DNA of 64,000 bases from Zunongwangia profunda SM-A87 (GTDB taxonomy: Bacteria > Bacteroidota > Bacteroidia > Flavobacteriales > Flavobacteriaceae): contig NC_014041.1 in the NCBI RefSeq assembly GCF_000023465.1, positions 4,951,501 to 5,015,500 on the forward strand, in the 5' to 3' direction. The first letter of the stretch is position 1. Every line of letters starts with the position of its first letter. The notes under the pieces were generated by a model. It was given only the letters and a program-made list of their open reading frames with translations. It made no database searches and had not been told where the DNA came from. Below are positions 46,699 through 56,483 of this stretch, one piece after another. A program made the position numbers and the translations under genes.

Positions 46699-49143
46699 AT
46701 GCTAAAAAACTATATCAAAATCGCCTGGCGGAATATCTGGAAGAATAAGCTTTTTTCAGCAATTAATATCATTAGTCTTGCGATAGGGTTCAGCGCCTCG
46801 TTTGTGATAGGCTTGATGGTTTATTATGATTTTACCTTTGATAAATTCCATAAGGATGGGGAGCGTACGTATCGCATCACCACACAATTTATAAGTCCTG
46901 ACGGCACCGATCATTTTAGTGGTGTAAATGCCATGCTGGCCGATGCGTTAAAACAAAATGTGAGTGGTCTGGAAGGCGTGAGCTTTTTTTACACCTATGA
47001 GCCTTTAAAAGTGGAGGCACAAAGTGGAGAAAGGCTTTTCAAAAAGCCCAGGCATGTGATTTTTGCCGATAGTGGTTATTTTAACGTGATTGATTACGAC
47101 TGGCTTGCTGGCGATAAATCAGGGAGTTTGCATGAACCTAACGCAGTGGTACTTACCCAGGAACGGGCCAAAAACTATTTCCCAAACACACCCGTAGAAA
47201 GCCTCATTGGCAAAACACTCATCTATAACGACTCCATACCTGCTAAAATAACTGGTGTTGTTGCCAATTTTGAGCAACGCAGTGATTTTGTTTTTCAGGA
47301 ATTTATCTCCCTTCCTACGGCATTACAGTCAGATATCAAATCAACGGTGACCAATACCAACTGGGGCAGTTACAATTCCAGTGCACAAGTTGTGTTTAAG
47401 AGCCTTCCGGATGTTGCAATTGCAACGATTCAAAAGCAGTTGGACGAAATGAGTAAGTCGCATACTGATCAAGAAGATCTTGATGCTGGGGAATGGACGC
47501 GTTTTTACCCACAACCTTTAGATGAGCTTCATTTTGATACCCGCTACAGTACGTTTGACTATAGCGTTCCCCAGGCAAGTAAAAAGGTCTTGTCCAATTT
47601 AGCGATGGTAGCGCTGTTTCTGTTGCTTTTGGGATGTATTAACTTCATTAATTTAATGACGGCACAGGCTACACAACGAGCCCGTGAAATAGGTATTCGT
47701 AAGACTTTAGGAAGTTCAAAAAAACAACTGGTTTTTCAATTTCTAGGCGAGACCTTCCTCCTTACGCTATTAGCTGCATTGGTATCTGTGATTTTAGCTT
47801 TTTGGTTGTTGCGTGTTTTTTCAGCATTTATTCCACCTGGATTAAATTTTGAGCTTTTTGCAAACCCGTGGATCATTGCTGCCATGTTTGTGTTGATACT
47901 CGTGGTTACGCTGTTGTCTGGTATGTACCCGGCTTTTGTGCTCTCTGGTTTTAAACCGGTTTCCGTGTTGAAAAATCAGTTTGCTTCCCAGACATCTAAT
48001 GGGGGTTTTAGAAAAGGCCTTACCGTTTTTCAGTTTGTAGTTGCTCAGGTTTTCATCATAGGGACACTTCTCGTGGGCAAGCAGATCAATTACCTGATGC
48101 ATAAGGATATCGGGATCGCCGTAAACGATATTGCCTGCATTCCGCTTCCCTGGAACGATCCCGCTTTAAGCAAAAAGGAGCTTTTAAAAAACCGGCTGGC
48201 GACTATTGCCGAACTTTCCACGATTAGTTTGGCAGGACCTCCACCTGCATCTTTTTATATCAATTCAACAGTTGTGGATTTTATTAAGGATGGCGAAACT
48301 ATTGAAGTCATACAGGAACAGCGTTTTGGGGATGCGTCCTATTTTGATCTGTATGGGTTAGAACTGCTGGCGGGTCGAAAACCCCTTAATGATACCATTA
48401 AAGAATATGTGATCAACGAGACCATGCTACACAAGTTGGGCTTTAAAGAACCTGCAGAAGCAATAGGGCAACGCTTGATGCAGGGAGAGAATGGCTATCC
48501 TATTGTGGGCGTCATGCGTGATTTTAACCACAAACCTTTAACCTCCCAGATACAGCCGGTAGTCTTTGTAGGGGACATCAGTCGAAACTGGTTTTCCCAA
48601 TTTAGGATGATTCATTTTAAAATTCAACCTAAAACATCAGATCTGTCTGCTACCATTGCCAAAGTACAAGACATGTATAAATCGGTTTATCCTGATTCTG
48701 ATTTTGAAATTCAGTTTATGGACGAGACCATAGCTAATTTTTATAAGTCGCAACAGCGCACCCAGAAACTCCTAAACTGGGCTACAGGCCTGGCTATTTT
48801 GATTAGCGTGTTAGGTCTGCTTGCCCTTGTGATTTATAATACAGAGCGGCGCATAAAAGAGATAGGGATTCGTAAAATACTGGGTGCCTCGTTACTTCAA
48901 CTACAGGTCTTGTTGTGTAGGGACTTCTTAAAGCTTGTAGCCCTGGCTTTTGTTATTGCTACACCTATTGCTTATTGGAGGACCTCCGTTTGGTTAGAAG
49001 ACTTTGCCTATAAAACCACTTTAAGTTGGTGGGTTTTTGCCTTAAGCGGACTGGGAATGATCGCTTTAGCCCTTGTGATTATTAGTTTTAAAACGATTAG
49101 GACTGCAATTCAAAACCCTGTAAACTCTTTAAGAAACGAATAG
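46699..49143 (+). CDS. FtsX/MacB-type ABC permease, array copy 3
   Basis: This 814-residue permease belongs to a different subtype. The first helix region FSAINIISLAIGFSASFVIG is shared exactly with copy 9, as is the ending ALSGLGMI...KTIRTA..NPV. Coupling loops are near residue 326 (REIGIRKTLGSSKKQLVFQF) and 716 (KEIGIRKILGASLLQ). The first 50 bases of the gene nearly repeat the start of copy 2, while the body does not. Copies 3 and 9 differ mostly at synonymous positions in their N-terminal part, so the duplication is not recent. Two bases separate it from both neighbours. Confidence 0.9.
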   Translation: MLKNYIKIAWRNIWKNKLFSAINIISLAIGFSASFVIGLMVYYDFTFDKFHKDGERTYRITTQFISPDGTDHFSGVNAMLADALKQNVSGLEGVSFFYTYEPLKVEAQSGERLFKKPRHVIFADSGYFNVIDYDWLAGDKSGSLHEPNAVVLTQERAKNYFPNTPVESLIGKTLIYNDSIPAKITGVVANFEQRSDFVFQEFISLPTALQSDIKSTVTNTNWGSYNSSAQVVFKSLPDVAIATIQKQLDEMSKSHTDQEDLDAGEWTRFYPQPLDELHFDTRYSTFDYSVPQASKKVLSNLAMVALFLLLLGCINFINLMTAQATQRAREIGIRKTLGSSKKQLVFQFLGETFLLTLLAALVSVILAFWLLRVFSAFIPPGLNFELFANPWIIAAMFVLILVVTLLSGMYPAFVLSGFKPVSVLKNQFASQTSNGGFRKGLTVFQFVVAQVFIIGTLLVGKQINYLMHKDIGIAVNDIACIPLPWNDPALSKKELLKNRLATIAELSTISLAGPPPASFYINSTVVDFIKDGETIEVIQEQRFGDASYFDLYGLELLAGRKPLNDTIKEYVINETMLHKLGFKEPAEAIGQRLMQGENGYPIVGVMRDFNHKPLTSQIQPVVFVGDISRNWFSQFRMIHFKIQPKTSDLSATIAKVQDMYKSVYPDSDFEIQFMDETIANFYKSQQRTQKLLNWATGLAILISVLGLLALVIYNTERRIKEIGIRKILGASLLQLQVLLCRDFLKLVALAFVIATPIAYWRTSVWLEDFAYKTTLSWWVFALSGLGMIALALVIISFKTIRTAIQNPVNSLRNE

Positions 49144-49145
49144 TC

Positions 49146-51563
49146 ATGATCAGAAATCATATCAAAATCGCCTGGAGGAACCTGCTTAAAAACAGCACCT
49201 ATTCTCTAATCAATATTATTGGCTTAACCATTGGTTTAGCTGCCTGTCTTGCCGTGACCACTGTAGTGATCGATGAATCTTCTTATGACCGATTTTGGAC
49301 AAAAAAAGACCAGATTTTTAGACTGAATAGCACTTACAAGCTTAGTGCGGATAAACAGACTAAAACGACAAAGGCCTTTGAAGGATGGAAGATTGCGTTA
49401 CCCGAAAATTTTCCTGAAGCTGAAAAAGTTTCTGGGATACATGTATTCACTGAAAATTTTAAGATAAGTAAGGACAATAGTATTCCGGTAAATGTATTAG
49501 AGACAGATAGTACTGCATGGGATATTTTGGATTTTAAAATAATTGCAGGTAATCCTAAAGAATTTCAGTTTGGTGTAGAGAATTTAGTGGTTTCAGAAAG
49601 TTTTAAAAACAAATATTTCCCAAACGAAGATATTGTAGGTAAAGAATTAAAAAATCAGCCTTCATATGGAGTAAAACCTAAATCCTATATCATTACCGGG
49701 CTAATCAAAGACATCCCAGATAATTCTATTTTTAAAGCTGATGTACTTCATATCAGTGATAGGCGAGAAGAAACTTTATTCAAAGAAGGCTACGGTACCT
49801 TTTCACAACTATTTCTGCTAACCAAAAAGGGAACAGATGCTAAAAAGCTTCAGGAAAAAGTAAACAAGTGGTATATCGAATTTTTCGATTCTAAAAATCC
49901 ATATTTACTAGATTTTCAACCTGTTTATGATATTTATTTGAATTCAAGTTTCGACGAAAAAAACACAAATACGAGTGAGAAAAAGCTTTTAATCTTAGGT
50001 AGTATTGCTATTTTATTGCTATTAATAGCCTGTATTAACTACATCAATTTAACAACGGCAAGAGCTTCTTATCATGCTAGAAACACAGGAATTCGAAAGG
50101 TACTGGGTGCTAATAAATCCCATCTCATTCAGCAAAATTTAATCAATTCACTGTTGTTTTTCATTCTTTCGGGATGCCTGGCGCTAATAATATATCAAGT
50201 TTCTATTTCGTTGATCGAGAATTTTATAGGCCATTCCCTTACCAAGATATTCACTAAAGATATAAGCCTAATTTCAATTTATAGCTTAGCGATTTTAATA
50301 TTAGGAATTTTCACAGGCTTGTATCCGGCTATTTTACTTTCTGGAGTGCGAGTAACTTCAGCATTAAAAAACAAAATTATAAAATCTGGTACACATCAAA
50401 ATTATATTAGAAAAGGACTTGTCATAATCCAGTTTTCAGTCTCTGTTGTGGTCATCATTGCGATGATCGTGGTGGATAGGCAAGTAGAGTTATTGAAAAA
50501 TAAAGATATAGGTTTTAATAAAAATAACCTTTTAGGAACTCAATATGTATCTTGGGAAGGCAAAGGTGAAAGTTTTAAAAATGAACTCGCCAATAGTCCT
50601 TATATCGAAAGTGTAAGCCTAAATGCATGGACTCCCGGAGAAACCGCCGGAAATATGACTAAATCTTTAGATGATCCTTTTAATCCCGGAAATAAAATTG
50701 AAATCTGGTATCTTTTTGGAGATGCAGATCTTGCAAAGACTTTAGGCCTGGAACTAAAACAAGGGCGTTTCCTTAATTCTGAATTTCCGGGTGACTTTTT
50801 AAATGAGGATTTGCAATTCTCTTCAGATTCTACCGATATCTATAAAATGGCAAATACCCCTGTTTTAATTACTGAAAATACCGCCAAATTATTTCCAGAA
50901 AACACGCTTAACCATGTATTTAAAGATCTAAATGCAAAACCGGTTGGTATTGTAAAGAACTTTAATAACGAATCACTTAGAACAGCAGGAAAACCTATAG
51001 TTATAAGAGCTATGGAATATGATGATTACGGTTCAATGTTGATGCGTATAAAACCTGGCTCTGAGGAAAAAGTTGTTGCCAAAATCAACGAATTATGGCA
51101 AGAATTTTATCCTTACAAACTTTTGGAAATCAATAATGTTTCAGACCTATTACAAAAACAATATGATGCCGAAACCAAACTTTTACAGTTTTTCAGCTTC
51201 TTTAGTGCGCTTAGTTTATTTCTGGCTGCCCTGGGTGTTTTTGGTTTGATCGTTCAGGTGACAGAGCAGCGCGTAAAAGAAATAGGGATTCGTAAAGTAC
51301 TTGGCGCATCGGTACAATCTATCGTGATGCTATTCTCTAAAGACTTTTTAAAAACCATTGCTGTAGCCATTATTATAGCAATTCCAATTGGATGGTACGC
51401 CATGTTGCAATGGCTTCAGGATTATGCGTACCGCATAGAAATAAAATGGTGGGTTTTTGGCCTTGCAGCTTCCGTAGTAATAGGTATCGCTATGTTAACC
51501 GTTGGAATACAATCCGCAAAAAAAGCAATTATTAATCCTGCAAAAAGTTTAAAAACCGAATAG
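49146..51563 (+). CDS. FtsX/MacB-type ABC permease, array copy 4
   Basis: The 805-residue permease opens MIRNHIKIAWRNLLKNS and shares its first 58 residues exactly with copy 5. The first coupling loop is degenerate (NTGIRKVLGANKSH, near residue 310); the second is canonical (KEIGIRKVLGASVQ, near 708). Between about residues 60 and 300 the periplasmic core differs strongly from copy 5. A block of 298 bases (51100-51397) is identical to copy 5, including all third codon positions, which points to recent gene conversion. It ends NPAKSLKTE and is spaced two bases from both neighbours. Confidence 0.9.
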   Translation: MIRNHIKIAWRNLLKNSTYSLINIIGLTIGLAACLAVTTVVIDESSYDRFWTKKDQIFRLNSTYKLSADKQTKTTKAFEGWKIALPENFPEAEKVSGIHVFTENFKISKDNSIPVNVLETDSTAWDILDFKIIAGNPKEFQFGVENLVVSESFKNKYFPNEDIVGKELKNQPSYGVKPKSYIITGLIKDIPDNSIFKADVLHISDRREETLFKEGYGTFSQLFLLTKKGTDAKKLQEKVNKWYIEFFDSKNPYLLDFQPVYDIYLNSSFDEKNTNTSEKKLLILGSIAILLLLIACINYINLTTARASYHARNTGIRKVLGANKSHLIQQNLINSLLFFILSGCLALIIYQVSISLIENFIGHSLTKIFTKDISLISIYSLAILILGIFTGLYPAILLSGVRVTSALKNKIIKSGTHQNYIRKGLVIIQFSVSVVVIIAMIVVDRQVELLKNKDIGFNKNNLLGTQYVSWEGKGESFKNELANSPYIESVSLNAWTPGETAGNMTKSLDDPFNPGNKIEIWYLFGDADLAKTLGLELKQGRFLNSEFPGDFLNEDLQFSSDSTDIYKMANTPVLITENTAKLFPENTLNHVFKDLNAKPVGIVKNFNNESLRTAGKPIVIRAMEYDDYGSMLMRIKPGSEEKVVAKINELWQEFYPYKLLEINNVSDLLQKQYDAETKLLQFFSFFSALSLFLAALGVFGLIVQVTEQRVKEIGIRKVLGASVQSIVMLFSKDFLKTIAVAIIIAIPIGWYAMLQWLQDYAYRIEIKWWVFGLAASVVIGIAMLTVGIQSAKKAIINPAKSLKTE

Positions 51564-51565
51564 CC

Positions 51566-53992
51566 ATGATCAGAAATCACATCAAAATAGCCTGGAGGAA
51601 TCTACTTAAGAATAGCACCTATTCACTAATCAATATTATTGGGTTAACCATTGGTTTAGCTGCCTGCCTTGCCGTAACTACGGTAGTGATCGATGAATCT
51701 TCTTATGATCGATTTTGGACAAAAAAAGACCAGATTTTTAGAGTAAATACGATAAATACCCGAGACGGAGAACTTTTAGAAAAAAGAGATTACGCAATAT
51801 CGGGAACTAATATCGCTTTAAAAGATTTCCCGGAAGTTGAGAGTATTGCTACAATCGATCAATTTGATACCTATTTTAGTTTTAGAAATATAATGGGAGA
51901 AGGCACAAAAACCAAAGTGATCCAAACCACTCCTTCGTTTTTGGACATTTTTGATGTTGAGATCACTTCAGGAAGTCCAAATAATTTAGTTGAAGGAACT
52001 CCAAACATTGTAATTTCAGAATCATTGGTAAAAAGATTTTTTAATGGTAGCAATCCGGTTGGTGAAATCATCAGAGATCTTCCTTCTTACAGCAATGAGC
52101 CTAACGAATATCTTATCACGGGGATTTTTAAGGATATTCCTGAAAACACACATCTAAGAGGGCAGGTGATTTATCTGCGTAAACCAATAAAAGAGGTACT
52201 TAATAAGCAGCAATTTGGCTTTGTTCAAAACTATTACGTAAGTCTGAAATACGATGTGGATAAAACAAAGTTTGAGGCGAAATTCAATAACTGGTATTCA
52301 AATTATACCGAAGCTGAACATCCAGATAAATTTGAGTTACAGCCTTTACAGGATATTTACCTAAAATCTGATTTTGCTGGTAACCAGACCTATAAAGGAA
52401 GTGCCCAAAAACTTTATATTTTGGGTGCGATAGCGATTTTATTATTGGTTATCGCCTGCATCAATTATATTAATCTAACTACTGCCAGAGCTTCTCATAA
52501 AATGCAGGAAACTGGTGTTAGGAAGGTTTTAGGAGCAGAACGCTTTCAGCTTATCTCACAATATTTAGCAGAATCTGGATTGTTTTTTCTTATTTCTGGT
52601 ATTCTTGCTTTTGTGATCTATCAGCTAAGTTTACCGGGTATTGTAAGCTATATCGATCATCCTTTGGCGCTAACTTTCAGCAATTCTGCTTTATTATTTC
52701 TTTGTGCCATTTCATCGATTTTCGTCTTAAGCATTCTTACAGGCTTATATCCTGCGCTATTGATTTCAAGAATAAATCCTTTGGCTTCACTGCGTAAAAA
52801 ATTTAGATCTAGCGGCACGGGCCAAACTCAGTTTGTAAGAAAAGGGCTTGTGATCTTTCAATTTTCAATTTCACTGGTTGTACTCATCGCTATGATTGTG
52901 GTAAACCAACAAGTAACACTTTTAAAATCTAAAGATATTGGGTTCGATGCTTCTAATCTTTTAAGCATTAAGTATAATACCTGGCAGAATAAAGGAGAGA
53001 GTTTTAAAGACGAATTACTTAAAAGCCCGTTTATAGAAAAAGCAAGTATTACTTCCTGGTTGCCCTCTTTTGGAGGTGGAAGTATGATGCGAAGAGTTGA
53101 AAGTCCGGATAATACTGGTATTGAAGTGGAAATCTGCTATATGTTCGCTGATACCGATCTAGCTGAAACACTAGGCCTGGAAATTGAAAAAGGAAGATTT
53201 TTAAGCAATGATTTTGGCGGTGATGCCCTGCCACAAAGTTTTTATGTTGAAATGGATTCGGTCAAAAAAGCTGAGTTGGAGAAAAGACCATCTCTAATTA
53301 CCGCTCAGGCTGCAAAACTTTTAAAAGTTGATCAATTAAATGTTGCCAATAAAGATTTGGAAGCAATGCCTGTAGGCATTGTGAGCAATTTTAATAATGA
53401 AAATCTTAGAACCAGCGCAAAACCAATCGTAATTCAGGCTGATAAAAATCCAGATCGCGGAAGCCTACTAATGCGTATAAAACCCGGCTCTGAAGAAAAA
53501 GTTATAGCCAAAATCAACGAATTATGGAAAGAATTTTATCCTTACAAACTTTTGGAAATCAATAATGTTTCAGACCTATTACAAAAACAATATGATGCCG
53601 AAACCAAACTTTTACAGTTTTTCAGCTTCTTTAGTGCGCTTAGTTTATTTCTGGCTGCCCTGGGTGTTTTTGGTTTGATCGTTCAGGTGACAGAGCAGCG
53701 CGTAAAAGAAATAGGGATTCGTAAAGTACTTGGCGCATCGGTACAATCTATCGTGATGCTATTCTCTAAAGACTTTTTAAAAACCATTGCTGTAGCCATT
53801 ATTATAGCAATTCCAATTGGATGGTATGCAATGCAGGAATGGCTTCAGGATTATGCACATCGCATAGAAATAAAATGGTGGGTTTTTGGCCTTGCAGCTT
53901 CCGTAGTAATAGGTATCGCTATGTTAACTGTGGGAATCCAATCTGCAAAAAAAGCATTCATCAATCCCGCAAAAAGCTTAAAAACGGAATAA
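51566..53992 (+). CDS. FtsX/MacB-type ABC permease, array copy 5
   Basis: This 808-residue permease is the closest sister of copy 4. The N-terminal helix and the last 200 residues match copy 4 almost perfectly, while the first periplasmic core (about 60-280) and the second core (about 440-640) diverge. Coupling loops are near residues 310 (QETGVRKVLGAERFQ) and 711 (KEIGIRKVLGASVQ). Conserved ends with variable cores suggest that the helical and ATPase-contact parts are being kept uniform while the substrate- or partner-facing parts vary. Copy 6 follows after 39 bases, where the tight two-base spacing stops. Confidence 0.9.
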   Translation: MIRNHIKIAWRNLLKNSTYSLINIIGLTIGLAACLAVTTVVIDESSYDRFWTKKDQIFRVNTINTRDGELLEKRDYAISGTNIALKDFPEVESIATIDQFDTYFSFRNIMGEGTKTKVIQTTPSFLDIFDVEITSGSPNNLVEGTPNIVISESLVKRFFNGSNPVGEIIRDLPSYSNEPNEYLITGIFKDIPENTHLRGQVIYLRKPIKEVLNKQQFGFVQNYYVSLKYDVDKTKFEAKFNNWYSNYTEAEHPDKFELQPLQDIYLKSDFAGNQTYKGSAQKLYILGAIAILLLVIACINYINLTTARASHKMQETGVRKVLGAERFQLISQYLAESGLFFLISGILAFVIYQLSLPGIVSYIDHPLALTFSNSALLFLCAISSIFVLSILTGLYPALLISRINPLASLRKKFRSSGTGQTQFVRKGLVIFQFSISLVVLIAMIVVNQQVTLLKSKDIGFDASNLLSIKYNTWQNKGESFKDELLKSPFIEKASITSWLPSFGGGSMMRRVESPDNTGIEVEICYMFADTDLAETLGLEIEKGRFLSNDFGGDALPQSFYVEMDSVKKAELEKRPSLITAQAAKLLKVDQLNVANKDLEAMPVGIVSNFNNENLRTSAKPIVIQADKNPDRGSLLMRIKPGSEEKVIAKINELWKEFYPYKLLEINNVSDLLQKQYDAETKLLQFFSFFSALSLFLAALGVFGLIVQVTEQRVKEIGIRKVLGASVQSIVMLFSKDFLKTIAVAIIIAIPIGWYAMQEWLQDYAHRIEIKWWVFGLAASVVIGIAMLTVGIQSAKKAFINPAKSLKTE

Positions 53993-54000
53993 TTCATCAC

Positions 54001-54015
54001 CCCATAATCATCGGG
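54001..54015. repeat. Hairpin remnant between permeases 5 and 6
   Basis: CCCAT and ATCGGG around AATC resemble the spacer hairpin of the later junctions with one base lost from the left arm. The spacer is 39 bases, against 38 at junctions 6-7, 7-8 and 9-10. Confidence 0.45.
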
Positions 54016-54031
54016 ACAAACCTCATCAGTT

Positions 54032-56445
54032 ATGCTTAGAAACTATTTAAAAATCGCCTGGCGGAATCTTCAAAAAGATAAGTCTTTATTCTTTTTAAAC
54101 AGTTGTGGCCTTGCTATAGGTATTGCCAGTTGTTTATTGATAACTCTTTACGTTTGGGACGAACTTAGCTATGATCGTTATTATGATAATGCCGAGAATA
54201 TCGCCAGGGTTGTGTTGCGGGGTAATGTAAACGGGGAAGAGCTTAACGAAGCTATGGTGGCAGCTCCTGTAGCCAAAACCTTTAAGGAAGACTTTCCACA
54301 AGTGAAGAATGCTACGCGCTTGAGTACGGTGTACAATCCGCAAATTCTGTATAACAATACGACTTTTGAAAATCTACGGGCGGCTTATGTAGATCCTAAC
54401 TTCTTTGAAGTCTTCAGCTTCAAGTTTATAAAAGGGAACGCCAAAACAGCACTTAAAAACCCCAATAGCGTAGTGCTCACTTCTTCTGAAGCTAAAAAGT
54501 ATTTTGGTACTGCAAACCCAATAGGAAAACGTATAAAATTTCAGGATATAGAACAAGATCTTGAAGTAACAGCAGTGCTCACAAATACCCCGCATAATAC
54601 CCACTTGCAGTTTGATGTGTTTATCCCGATGCAGAATAAAAAAAGTAGTACTTCAAACTCCTGGGTGAATTCCGGTTTTGCGACCTACTTAGCCCTAAAG
54701 CCCGGTACGGACCTTGCGCAGTTAGAAGCCCAGGTCCCTTCTTGGATGAAGAAGTATATAAGCGACCAGGTACAGCAAGCCATAGGTATATCATACGAGG
54801 AGTTTCAAAAGAACAATAAGTTGGGATTGTTTTTACAACCGCTTACGGATATTCATCTGTACTCAGATTTTGCACCGAATACCGAGCTTTCCCCTTCCGG
54901 AGATATCAAATACGTGTATATTTTTAGTGCTATAGCACTATTTATGTTGCTTATCGCCTGCATAAATTTTATGAATCTGGCTACTGCAACCGCTACAAAA
55001 CGCAGTCGGGAAGTAGGAATTAGAAAAGTACTGGGATCTGATAAAAAACAATTGGTAACACAGTTTTTAACCGAATCTTTACTCACAACTTCTTTTGCAA
55101 CCTTTCTGGCAGCAGGTATTATAGCGCTTCTTTTACCAACATTTAATGACCTGGCGGGTAAAGAACTACAGTTTTTTAGCTTTTTAAATGTTCCAACTGT
55201 TCTTTTATTGTTGGCTTTTGTGATTGCGATTAGTTTGCTGGCAGGAGCCTATCCCGCATTTGTACTTTCTTCCTTTAAACCCTTAATGGCCCTTAAAAGT
55301 AAGTTTGCAAGTAGCGGAAGAAAAAACAGCTTAAGAAGTGGAATGGTGGTTTTTCAGTTTGTGATTTCGGCCGGGCTAATTCTGGCAACCCTTGTTGTCT
55401 ACAAGCAAATGCAGTTCATTCAGCATAAAAATTAGGCTATAATAAAGATCAGGTAATCGTGTTGAGAGATGCTTATAAAATGGGTTCAGAAAAGGTGAAT
55501 TCCTATAAGGATGAACTGCTTAGAAATCCGGGTATAGCCAGTGTAAGCAGGTCTGCTTTTGTTCCTGCGGGAGAAACAGACAATCACGTGCAAGGTATTT
55601 TTAAGAATAATGAGTATCTGAGGAAATTCTTTTTTTACGATGTAGATGAGCAATACTTACCTACGTTGGGATTAGAGCTCATTAAGGGGCGGAACTTTTC
55701 TGCGGAATTAAAAAATGAATCTAATAAAGCGATTATTAATGAAGAAGCCGCTAAAATTTTAGGCTTAGGAGATAACCCTGTCGGAAAAACATTTAAAAGA
55801 GCCGCAGATCCGGAAAATGAAGAATTTACGGTGATTGGTGTTATAAAAAATTTCCATTTTAAATCCTTACATAACGAGATCGATCCTTTGGTACTGGCAT
55901 ACAATCCCTATGGCGGATTAATTATAAAAACCAAAAATGCTGAGGTGAGTAAGATTCTCGATTTTGCTGAAAAAAAATGGTCAAAATTCAACTCGCAACA
56001 AGCCTTTACCTATTCTTTTTTAGACGAGTCTTTTGAAGAGACGTATCGCAATGAAAAAAGGATGGGCATCATCTTAAGCGCTTTTACGATGCTCACCATT
56101 TTTGTCGCGTGTTTAGGTTTATTCGGGCTAATCACATTCGCAACAGAACAACGCTTTAAAGAAATTGGGATTCGTAAAGTGCTAGGAGCCAATATCGGTG
56201 AAATAGTGGGAATGCTTGCCGCAGATTTCATCAAATTGATCTTTGTCGCTTTTTTAATTGCTTTTCCTTTGGGTTATTATGCTATGCAAAAATGGTTGCA
56301 GGATTTTGCCTATCGCATCGATTTGAATATATGGCAGTTTATACTGGCTGCTATCATCACATTAGCTATTGCATTAATCACCATCAGTTTTAAAAGTATA
56401 AAAGCCGCATTACAAAACCCGGTAAAATCTTTAAGGACGGAATAA
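54032..56445 (+). pseudogene. FtsX/MacB-type ABC permease, array copy 6, frameshifted
   Basis: The first frame (54032-55435) encodes 467 residues and stops at TAG in the sequence AAAAATTAGGC. The rest of the permease continues in the -1 frame to 56445 and ends NPVKSLRTE. Inserting one T at about 55432 restores the continuous reading K-N-L-G-Y-N-K-D-Q-V, which fits the phrase KNLGYNKDQV seen in relatives. The intact protein would have about 804 residues, with coupling loops near residue 322 and in the second part near 56149. No canonical -1 slippery heptamer is present, so a natural mutation or sequencing error is more likely than programmed frameshifting. The N-terminal subtype resembles copy 8. 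Confidence 0.85.
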
Positions 56446-56451
56446 ATCATC

Positions 56452-56469
56452 TCCTGATAACTATCAGAA
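56452..56469. repeat. Spacer hairpin between permeases 6 and 7 (variant arms)
   Basis: TCCTGAT (56452-56458) and ATCAGAA (56463-56469) pair around AACT with one mismatch. Compared with 58887-58904 a C-G pair has become T-A on both arms, so pairing is kept. Confidence 0.65.
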
Positions 56470-56483
56470 CAAAACAATCAGCT

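Noticed and set aside
55425..55460. Programmed -1 frameshift in permease copy 6
   Set aside because: The site CAT AAA AAT TAG is not a standard slippery heptamer in the zero frame and no downstream structure was evident; a one-base deletion or sequencing error explains it better.
55459..56445. A separate 328-residue permease gene starting at GTG 55459
   Set aside because: It starts in the middle of a conserved domain and continues the interrupted frame of copy 6.
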